Positions 55,308 to 64,000 of a stretch of DNA of 64,000 nucleotides are shown here, in pieces. The stretch comes from Owenia fusiformis (Eukaryota > Annelida > Polychaeta > Sabellida > Oweniidae): positions 17,592,822-17,656,821 of the forward strand of contig CAIIXF020000008.1 in assembly GCA_903813345.2 (NCBI GenBank). The letters run 5' to 3'. Each line of letters starts with the position of its first letter. Positions within the stretch are counted from its first letter, which is position 1. The translations under genes were made by a program, and so were the position numbers. The notes beneath the pieces were generated by a model, which ran no database searches, was not told where the DNA came from, and saw nothing but the letters and a program-made list of their open reading frames with translations.

Positions 55308-56090
55308 TCACATCAGTAGGTGCAAAATTGTGGAAAATTTGTATTGAAAGTCCATTCATGGTCTGATTTACCCACTCAATAAATCCTGCCACCTTTTGGT
55401 ATATCATAGTAACTATATGATTGGCGTGAATTATGATTTCATTGGTAGGGTTTATTGGAAAGGTCTATTGGTCTTATTTTTGAGTCAATATATGTATTTC
55501 TGAAATAATCCCATCCTGATTTTCAAGGTTTCAATTGCTCCAACTTACGTGTAAGCTAAACCACCTTAGAGCATTCTGATACTCATAGCATCTTTCTGTT
55601 TCACCTGAAACATCTCAGGGCTGAGAAGAAATGAGTTATGATGGTTTATCATGATGACCTTAGAGTGGCAGATGAGATAATTCATTGACATAGAATAAAC
55701 TGATATACTTATGATATGATAAAATACGAACAATCCAAGGTGACAGCCTTAAATCAGCTGCATTATGCGCTGGAGTTGTTTCGAACATTCTACATCCTTA
55801 TTAGGCTTGTTTCAAATCAAGACATTTTATCATATGACATTTTGACTTATGTTAATATTTCCAAAGAAATATAATAAGAATTCAGAACGTTACAAAAAAG
55901 ACAGAAGCTAAAATGTCAATGGAAATTTCCATATAAAACGTTGTAACTCAGGGATTACTAAAAAATACTTTAAATGCCATATTAAACATACTATTATCTT
56001 GAGGATTCCTGATATTTAATTTTGAATGAATTTCTTGAACAAAACTTGAGCTGCTGATATACAAGATTTAGATAAAATATACTTGTATTA
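55308..56090 (+). repeat. Unoccupied paralogue of the retrovirus insertion site
   Basis: 55308-55555 matches 22568-22814 and 55556-56090 matches about 40045-40610. The two halves are continuous here (acttacgtgtaagctaaacc), where the occupied copy has the 17-kb provirus between duplicated TAAG. Confidence 0.9.
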
Positions 56091-57000
56091 TGGAAGACTT
56101 CTTCAATTGAAAATACAAGCAGATTTGTTAATTGATAAACAAATCTATTTTACTACTCTTATTTCTCAGATTAATAACTCTAGTCTATGTAAAGAACATA
56201 GAAGGTCTTTAAGAACTGACATATTTGAGTATGCAGTAAAACCTATTACTATATATATAGTGAACACCTATGGAGCCACAAAAAGTGTTCACTGTAAGTA
56301 GGTATGTGTTCACTACAGAGAGGGGATTTTATACAGAAGTAAATGTAAAATGTGTCTTAAAGTGGTGTTCATTAAACAAAAGTGTTCATGAGAGAAAGGT
56401 GTGCACAAAGTCAGTTTTTACTGTAGTATTAAGAATATAGAGACAAAACATCAATTTTATACAAAACAATATCGCTGTTTACCCCCTTACTCCAATAAAA
56501 CTAGCTTTGTTCTTCCACAACTATCGACACCATCCCTCAGGGAGATGGCAAAATGATATGCATACTATGCTTTTTGATTGTCACTATCTTTCTCATATCT
56601 CTTCACAAGCTTGTCACACAAAGTACTCTATAGGGGTAACCAAATTATTTTTAGCAGATAATTACAATTGGTTACAATTTATATGCATAGGGCAGCTTGG
56701 TGATAATTACCCATAGGAAATTACCTGATTTTGGCTTATTCATTGACTTTCTATGCAGAGACTACGGTGACACTGATCAAAGAAAAATAGTTCAGCTTTT
56801 GGCCAATAGGGTGACTCTAATCACAAGAAAATATTACAGCTTTCCAACTTTTTTGTCACCAAAAATTAAAGGCCCCATTTAAAATTTAAACCACTTTGGC
56901 TTATATTGTAGTCTACCCAATATATCAAAATGTGATGAGAATCTCTAAAAGTGGTGTTTGAAGGACTTTTTGTCAAAAAATGTATTCAAAAATAAATATA
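56091..57000. other. Intronic sequence, no gene seen
   Basis: AT-rich. Three short + strand frames overlap here without start context, splice sites or recognisable composition. Confidence 0.5.
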
Positions 57001-57330
57001 ACATGAACATGAAAGCATTATTACATGAACATGAAAGCAATATAACATGAACATGAAAACAATATAACATGAACATGAAAGCAATATAACATGAACATGA
57101 AAGCAATATAACATGAACATGAAAGCAATATAACATGAACATGAAAACAATATAACATGAACATGAAAGCATTATTACATGAACATGAAAGCAATATAAC
57201 ATGAACATGAAAACAATATAACATGAACATGAAAGCAATATAACATGAACATGAAAGCAATATAACATGAACATGAAAGCAATATAACATGAACATGAAA
57301 GCAATATAACATGATCATGAAAGCAATATA
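57001..57330. repeat. 22-bp minisatellite, 15 copies
   Basis: The unit is acatgaacatgaaagcaata followed by ta, with variants gaaaacaat and gcattatt. Because 22 is not a multiple of three and the complement lacks stops, all three minus-strand frames are open with a 22-residue period. These are not genes. Confidence 0.96.
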
Positions 57331-57721
57331 ATGTACATGTAAAACCTCTAAAAATGACTTGAAAACTTCTAAACTCATGTGGAAAAAGGAGAGATTCAAG
57401 TTTGATGGAAATGGTGAATATATATAAAACTCAGTTAGTGGGAGAATTGTCCTAATTAGCGACTCTATGTAATATTATTTTTTGAAGAACAACATAATAT
57501 TTTCATTGTTTTCAAGCTCATTATTAGATTAATAAATAACATTTACATTTAATAGATAATATTTACAAATCAACGCTGTATGATATACAACCCCTATAAA
57601 TAATAGAAACTGAATTGATTTCTGATGACCTTTTCTAAAATAATTAAATTGTTATGAAAGGGAGATTAACATGTTATCAATCTCTGATGGAAATTACATT
57701 TTTTAAAATGATTAAATGCAT

Positions 57722-57823
57722 GGTTATGAAATGGGATCTAATATGGTATTCCTTAGGTTATGAAATGGGAACTAATATGGTATTCCTTAGGTTATGAAAT
57801 AGGAACTAATATGGTATTCCTTA
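57722..57823 (+). repeat. 34-bp tandem repeat, three copies
   Basis: ggttatgaaatgggaactaa followed by tatggtattcctta, three times with one or two changes. Confidence 0.92.
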
Positions 57824-59692
57824 TCAATCTTTGGTAGAAATAAATGTATACTGATGTTTAGAAGTAAAAGCACCAAAATAACCATGGTTTTATTGGTACA
57901 TGTTGTCATAGTCTCCACTCTCTTGTGGCGGCTGGTGTTCAGTGTCTAACAAATGGCAGGTGGTGACATTTGCATGTTAATGCCTTGTATCTTTTTATGA
58001 GTGCATTTAGAGCACTTTAATAAATGGCCTGCAATTAAGGTATGTAAAATCGAAATGTTAATAATCACATTACCAGACAATTTCTAAATATTCTCCCCTA
58101 TAAAATAAAACCTGAATCCACAAAAAGGTCATTGTCAAATACTCTGGTGCTCTTCAATTGAACTTTAGTAAATGTAATGTAATATGTTTTTGGGCTTGTC
58201 GATTTGGTGGTCTAGAGTACTGAACACACTCAGCTAGGCACTGTCGCTGTATCTTTGAGATTGTAAGTTGGTGACTCATGTTTATTCATCTGCAGTTGTA
58301 TTATCCGTTAAAAATTGTATTCATTATAAACAAAGTTGTATCGAAATCCCAAACAACAGTCGGAAAATATAGTTATTCTATTAATGAGTTGTTAATCACC
58401 TTATTTAGTATTATAGCATGCATAGAATAATTAGTTCAGGGCGTAAAGTCAGTCTGGCGGGATTCGGATTCAGGTCTAAACACCCATTTGGCACTACAGA
58501 AGTGCATTGAACTACAGTCAAAGTAATGAATTGTTTTTAATATCATTTACTTGCATTATTGATGAGCACAAGAACTGGATGCTATTGACATTAGCCATTG
58601 AATAAATAAGAAGGAAAAACAAAAATGTTATAAAAACATTCTCAATATGCAAAAAAGCGAAAAATAGCCTCGTGTAATTGGCATGAGTAGATTGATATAT
58701 CCAGGGTTTGCAATATTAACAATTGTAAAGTAATTCTATAGTTTTCGCTTTTGCCATTTTGTTTAGCATTCCTGTATGTGGCATTTCTTCCTCACACACA
58801 TAAGAAGTAGTTTCTTGGCCTTGGTCAAAGTTTTATTTATTTGCATATTATACTCGTTAAAAGGTTGGTTAAAATTACATTTTTGAGGATGGTCAAGGTG
58901 AAAATCTAGGTCATTTTCTAATTTTTGCAATTACCTGTACTACGATATTGTTCAATATTTTGTTTTTTAAACTTAGTGAGAAAAGAACATAAACATTTTC
59001 TTTATCATTTTCTCGTCAATATCAGAAGTCAAAATCTTTTTTTTAAATAAAAAATCTGGAATATGGAGTCTTGAACTGAAATTAGTTTAATTTCGCCCGT
59101 CTAGTTTATATTGGAATAATATATAAAGAACCAGGCAGAGGTTTGAGTTTAAGCAAAATATTTGCTTTTGGCTCATTTTAAATCAATCATTTTCTTAAAC
59201 CTTCAGAACATACTAGGATGGCTAATAAGATAGCTAAGACACCTGAGACATCTTGTGTACTTATTATGTGTAGAAATAAAGAGGATAGGAAGGAATATCG
59301 ATCTATTTGCTCAAATTAGGATTCTATTGAAGAAGCAATCATCATAAAAGTTTTAATGATTCTCCTCCATATTGTTTTGTTTCACCAGACGGCTGAGAAG
59401 AAATGAGATGTCATGGTTTAGCATGATTTTATACTTTGGTGATCTTTAAGCCCTCTTATCTCCCGTATGTTAGAGATCCCTAAATTTAACAGTATGATTG
59501 GCGGGATAGAAAGACATGCTTACATCTACCATAAAATAATACAAGAATCTCAGTCAGAATATTAAGAGTTTTTGCTAGAAGTATGTGTAGAAAAGTTATT
59601 CCAAGGGAAATTAAAGGACTTATATGGTGCTCTCGGTTATGTGAACCATGTTTGGATTCATATATATTCTAATAAACATATTATATTGTATA
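57824..59692. other. Intronic sequence, no gene seen
   Basis: It contains fragments of dispersed families (gtgacatttgcatgttaatg at about 57965, also at 22480; an agactccagat-family end at about 59060-59107) and a weak tRNA-like stretch near 58208. No coding frame. Confidence 0.5.
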
Positions 59693-59697
59693 AGTAG

Positions 59698-59860
59698 CAG
59701 GCCCATAGCCAGGATTTGCCAAGGTGGGGTTCAGTTTTTGAAAAATTCCAGGGGGGTCACACTTTTGACAATTTTGGTCCAAGAATGGCTCAGAATGGTG
59801 CATGATTTTGAAAGAAATTTTGGCCAGGGGGCCATTGACCACCCCCTGGCTATGGGCCTG
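59698..59860. mobile_element. MITE of 163 bp with AGTAG target duplication
   Basis: Perfect inverted ends caggcccatagccagg and cctggctatgggcctg, flanked by AGTAG on both sides (59693-59697 and 59861-59865). It is the same family as 9618-9816, and noncoding. Confidence 0.92.
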
Positions 59861-60006
59861 AGTAGCGTAATTGAATAGACACCTCATGAAGCTAGAGATA
59901 CAATTGAAATCTAAATAAACGAATTTCAAAGTTAATTAAATAAAAACATTCTAAATCCAAATAGTCATTACAGAGCTATAGACCATAATTTCATCCACAA
60001 AAAGTG

Positions 60007-60081
60007 ATGGGGACTAGGGTTGAACTCAGGACTTCCTGATTCAGAGACTATTGTATATACCAATACACCATCTAACCAGCC
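60007..60081 (-). ncRNA. tRNA-like sequence (SINE head), antisense, next to the BROX acceptor
   Basis: The minus strand reads ggctggttagatggtgtatt (A-box-like) ... gagttcaaccc (B-box-like), spaced as in a tRNA, with ends ggctgg and tagtcccc. Pairing is imperfect, so it is a tRNA-derived retroposon rather than a tRNA gene. It ends 16 bp before the BROX exon at 60098. Confidence 0.45.
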
Positions 60082-60097
60082 TTTTGATACTTTTCAG

Positions 60098-60179
60098 GCA
60101 TATTCCTACCATGGAGAAACGCTTTTGGCAGAAGACAAATGTGGGGAAGCTATCCGCTGTCTCCAAGAGAGTGTAAAAT
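60098..60179 (+). CDS. BROX: BROX-like internal coding exon (downstream of the giant intron)
   Basis: The acceptor is gatacttttcag (AG 60096-60097) and the donor gtaagt at 60180. The 82-nt exon reads 27 codons plus one base: [20 protein letters not shown] and a following CLQESVK. This matches the BROX protein directly after the segment encoded by 4042-4127, in particular [18 protein letters not shown]. Both exons meet in phase 0, so nothing is missing between them. The following exon lies beyond the window. The BRO1 domain forms the curved helical body that binds ESCRT-III. Confidence 0.93.
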
Positions 60180-60255
60180 GTAAGTGATCTAATTTACTGT
60201 CCATGTAATGAGGATGAAAACATCACATTTTTATCGCATTTTGAAAAGGGAATGC
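60180..60255 (+). other. BROX: Start of the next BROX intron
   Basis: Begins gtaagtgatct. The intron continues to the end of the window, because no further BROX-like exon could be found. Confidence 0.6.
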
Positions 60256-61640
60256 CTCTATCCGTACGTACGTACGTACGTCCGTCCGTCCGGCCAATAA
60301 CTCAAATACCGTTGGCCCGATTTTGTTCATATTTTGTACACATATACCCTATGGGGGTAGAAGTTCCGCTCGAAAGCCGATTTTCAAAATGGCCGCTCAT
60401 TTCAAAATGGCGGCCATTTTAGTGCTGATTTTACAGTAATTTAGGTGCAATATGTAAAACTGTAATAGCAATATGTTTTAAATGTAAAAAAATTATAAAG
60501 GACATTAATAAAGCTACAAATGTAGATATTAAAAAAGCACATGGCAGCCATCTTGAAAAATGGCGGCCTTTACCTGTTATTTTACGATTTTTGCTGTAAC
60601 TCGAAAAGAAGTGGAGCGATTTTGTTCATATTTGGTATGTGAATACTATAAGCATGGCACACTGTCTAAATACACTTTTGGTAGAAGGTGGCCATTTTGA
60701 AAAATGGCCGCCATTTTAACGTATTTTACTATAACTCGAAAAGTAGTGGAGTGATTTTGTTTATATTTGGTACTCGTATGTGAATACTAAAAGCATGGCA
60801 CACTGTCTAATGACACTTTTGGTAGAAGGTGGCCATTTTTAAAAATGGCCCCATTTTAACGTAATTTACTATAACTTGAAAAGTAGTGAAGTGATTTTGT
60901 TCATATTTGATTTGTGAATACTCATGAGCCTTGCACACTGTCTCATGACACTTCGGATAGTAGGCGGCCATTTTAAAAAATGGCTGTCATTTTACATTTT
61001 TTACTATAACTCGAAAAGAAATGGAGCAATTTTGTTCATATTTGTTATGTGAATACTCTAAGCATGGCACATTGTCTAATAAAACTTTGGGGAGTAGTCG
61101 GCCATTTTGAAAAATGGCCACCATTTTTATATGTGTTATTTTACAAGTACATGTGTGCGATTTTTCAAAAATTTTATAGATGGCTTCTTAAAAGCATATT
61201 ATTTCTTCTGATGACAACTTGGCTAGTGAGCAACCATTTTGAAAATGGTGGCCTTTCTGGTGTGTTGTTTTATGATATTTGCTATATATTTCGTTTGTAA
61301 AAATGCCAGCCATTTCTGTTCGATGGGATTCGCTACGCTTTGGCGTTGCCATTGTTCTGGTATTTTACAGATGTAAGAGCAAAATAGTGCCAAAATCTGA
61401 TTAGGTTTTGGGCATGGTGGGTAATTTACTTGGTGGCCATTGTGAATTTTTCCTTTAATCTTGTTGTCACAATTCCAGGAAAACCGTTCCGTTCATCAAT
61501 AGCAAGAGCAGACTTATCTTCAGATTAGATATTGGGCATGCTGGGTAAATTATGAGTTGGCCATTTTGAATTTTTCCATATATTTTGTCATCAGAATTTT
61601 CGATAGATCTTCTAGGGAAACTACTTTTCTAGGGAAACTA
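60256..61640 (+). repeat. Dispersed element with about 140-bp internal repeats rich in AAAATGGCGGCC
   Basis: It starts with a cgtacgtacgtccgtccgtcc tract (about 60264-60292), then at least four tandem units about 134-142 bp long. Each unit reads actataactcgaaaagtagtg, gattttgttcatatttggta, catggcacactgtctaat and ggccattttgaaaaatggcc. No coding frame is credible. Confidence 0.85.
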
Positions 61641-61664
61641 CTTATCCATCAGCTTGGAATTTTT

Positions 61665-63356
61665 AGCTCACATGGTTATTAGCTTTTGCAATCACTCACT
61701 TGTCCGTCTGTCTGTCCGTCCGTCCGTCTGTCCGTCTGTCCGTCTGTCCGTCTGTCCGTCCGTCAACAATAGTGGCACGTTTTAAAACCTCTGTCGATAG
61801 GATTCCTGTTTTAAGTTATTTCTGTTCAACATCAATACAGAAAACTCCCCTATGACTCCTGGTTCAAAAGCTCGCCTATTTTCAAAATGGCCGCCACTTT
61901 TGTCTCGCGAAATTAACTTTTGACCCATTTGTTTTAAAACCTCTGTCGATAGGATTCCCGTTTTAAGTTATTTCTGTTCAACATCAATACAGAAAACTCC
62001 CCTATGACTCCTGGTTCAAAAGCTCGCCTATTTTCAAAATGGCCGTCACTTTTGTCTCGCGAAATTCACTTTTGACCCATTTCCTAGCTTTACAAATAAT
62101 TTCAGGTGTCCTTCAATGTTAAAATCCATGTCAATGTAAAGGGTAGATATATGTTATAATATTGTTACAAAAAATCAGCGAAAAATTATATCCATTTTTT
62201 ATTTTCAGCCATTTTAGTTAACATTGATTTGTCTATCTGACTCGCAAAATCCACTTTCCGTCAATAACAGTGGCACGTTTTAAAACCTCTGTCGATAGGA
62301 TTCCTGTTTTAAGTTATTTCTGTTCAACATCAATACAGAAAACTCCCCTATGACTCCTGGTTCAAAAGCTCGCCTATTTTCAAAATGGCCGCCATTTTTG
62401 TCTCGCGAAATTCACTTTTGACCCATTTCCTTACAAATAATTTCAAGTGTCCTACATTGTAAAAATCCATGTCAATGTAAAGAGTAGATGTATGAAATAA
62501 TTTTGTTACGAAAAATCAGCGAAAAATTATATCCATTTTTTTATTTTCAGCTATTTTAGTTAACATTGATTTGTTCATCTGTCTCGCAAAATTCACTTTT
62601 GGACCATTTACCTTAAACCCTCTGTCGATAGGATTTCCGTTTTAAATTAATTTTGTTCAACATCAATACAAAAAACTCTCCTATGAGTCTTGGTTCAAAA
62701 GCTTGTCTATTTTCAAAATGGTCGCCATTCTTGTTCCGCGAAATTCACTTTTTGCCCATTTCCTAGCTTTACAAATAATTCCAGCTGTCCTGCATTGTAA
62801 AAAGCCATGTCACTGTAAAGAGTAGTTGTATGAAATAATTTTGTTACAAAAAATCGGCAAAATACTATATCTGTTTTTTTTATTTTCAGCCATTTTAGTT
62901 AACATTGATTTGTCCATCTGTCTTGCGAAATCCTCTTTTGAACCATTTGCTTAAAACCTCTGTCGATAGGATTCCAGTTTCACATTATTTTTGTTCAACA
63001 TCAATACAAAAAAACTCCCCTATGACTCCTGGTTCAAAAGCTTGCCTGATTTCAAAATGGTCGCCATTTTTGTCTCGCGAAATTCAATTTTGGCCTATTT
63101 TCTAGCTTTACAAAAAATTTCAGGTGTCTTGCATTGCAAAAAGCCATGACACTGTAAAGAGTAGTTGTATGAAATAATTTTGTTCCAAATAATTGGCAAA
63201 AAATTAAATCCGTTTTTTTTCTCAGCCATTTTACTTAACATTGATTTGTCCATCTGTCTCTCAGTCAGTCCAAAATAGTGGCAAGTGGCTTGAAATAATT
63301 TTGTTACAAAAATTCAGCAAAAAATTATATCCGGTTTTTTCTGTCACCATGTGAGC
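61665..63356 (+). repeat. Dispersed element with gctcacatgg inverted ends and about 340-bp internal repeats
   Basis: The ends gctcacatgg (about 61666) and ccatgtgagc (63348-63357) are inverted. After a (CCGTCTGT)n-like tract (about 61702-61762) come five units starting cctctgtcgataggatt at about 61790, 61941, 62285, 62619 and 62957 (spacings 151, 344, 334, 338). Each has ctatgactcctggttcaaaa and ttttcaaaatggccgcca. It is noncoding. Confidence 0.88.
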
Positions 63357-64000
63357 CCAGTACCCACGGTACTAATTTACAAATGCAAGGGTGCAGACTA
63401 TTGCAAACAACTGATTAGGTTTTAGGCATGCTGGGTAAATTACATGGTGACCATTTTGCTCTCCAAAGTGCGACATTTATGACTATTTGTCATGTTTTAC
63501 TAGTTCTTCTAATTCTTTAGGCACAAATGTTTCTCCGTAAATTCCAAACAGAATCCCTCATTTGTTGTTATATGGCGTAATTTTATTTTATTTGCTATAA
63601 ATCGAAACTGGTAATGGATGTTAGATATTAAGTAATATAATATGTCATCGTAAAATATATACAAAACCTGTTAGGCTATATTTATATTTTGTTTTAATAG
63701 ACAGTAGATGATAAACGTAGCACAATATAGATTTTTATTAAGAAATCATGTATGTTTTCAAATCAGATTAATTTCCTTTTTATGTGGAAGTGGGTCAGGG
63801 GACCTTTAAGCTCAGGTAACCATGGTTATTCCTTCTCATCCCGGGATGTCAGCTTTTCTTGACCTTAGTCCGGAATGGATGATTGGGTTCATTAATAGTA
63901 ACCATGATATCAGAGCCTAGTATATTAGGCTCTAAATTGGGAGCCAGGACTCGTATAGATGGCAGTCCACTTATTTTGTCTGTTGGGTTATTCGTACAAA
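63357..64000. other. Intronic sequence, no gene seen
   Basis: AT-rich, apparently single-copy within the window. No exon with BROX-like coding was found. Confidence 0.5.

Larger units (their letters stand above)
4128..60097 (+). other. BROX: Giant intron of the BROX-like gene (about 55.97 kb)
   Basis: The donor gtaagt at 4128 and the acceptor ttttcag ending at 60097 flank exons encoding contiguous residues of the BROX protein, both in phase 0. The intron hosts a nested gene, a minus-strand endogenous retrovirus, two satellite arrays, a segmental duplication and many small DNA transposons. The retrovirus is antisense to the host gene, the orientation usually better tolerated in introns. Confidence 0.82.

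Noticed and set aside
56945..57399. Three overlapping minus-strand frames of 74-119 codons
   Set aside because: They translate the 22-bp minisatellite in all three frames with a 22-residue period.
58208..58290. Possible second tRNA-like sequence (gtggtctagagtactgaac...)
   Set aside because: An A-box-like start only; no convincing B box at the right distance.

Overview
The window looks like AT-rich, repeat-laden animal nuclear DNA, most likely from a mollusc and perhaps a bivalve. The lineage is inferred from repeat style (CCGTCC-type simple repeats next to gctcacatgg ends, AGGCCCATAGCC-type MITEs) and protein flavour; it was not searched. No operons, CRISPR arrays or rRNA genes are present.

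Host genes. Two exons of one + strand gene, recognisable as BROX (BRO1-domain, ESCRT-associated protein), lie at 4042-4127 and 60098-60179. They encode adjoining parts of the protein and join in phase 0, so almost the whole window is one intron of about 56 kb. Nested in it on the same strand is a complete three-exon gene (9310-9584, 10030-10163, 14591-14844; 220 codons). Its C-terminal half has a faint resemblance to the C-terminal domain of MUM1/PWWP3 proteins.

Mobile DNA. The intron holds several non-autonomous DNA transposons with readable terminal inverted repeats (9618-9816, 10273-11711, 13293-13576, 14944-15399, 20709-21076, 59698-59860). There are also two large foldback elements (13039-14327 and 20213-20678), tRNA-like pol III sequences and several copies of a dispersed family carrying a CTCF-like core motif.

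The centrepiece is a young Ty3/gypsy-type endogenous retrovirus on the minus strand, 22815-40040, flanked by TAAG duplications. An unoccupied paralogous site is visible near 55556. In transcription order it has: 5' LTR (split by a 4-kb insertion), PBS, a splice donor abutting an ATG, gag, pol, a Maf-like bZIP frame, a 70-codon frame, an F-type env, a C2H2 zinc-finger accessory gene split by one TGA, PPT and 3' LTR. Splice-acceptor-like sites precede the bZIP, small, env and zinc-finger frames, as expected for a complex retrovirus with its own transcription factors.

Right half. From 35407 on, the window is dominated by copies of an agactccagat...aatctagtt family, a 6.4-kb near-identical segmental duplication (36692-43118 against 44902-54234) and two arrays of a 159-bp satellite. 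Each satellite monomer carries an RFX X-box-like motif. The window opens with a 55-bp satellite (about 67 copies) and closes with internally repetitive elements rich in YY1-like AAAATGGCGGCC motifs.
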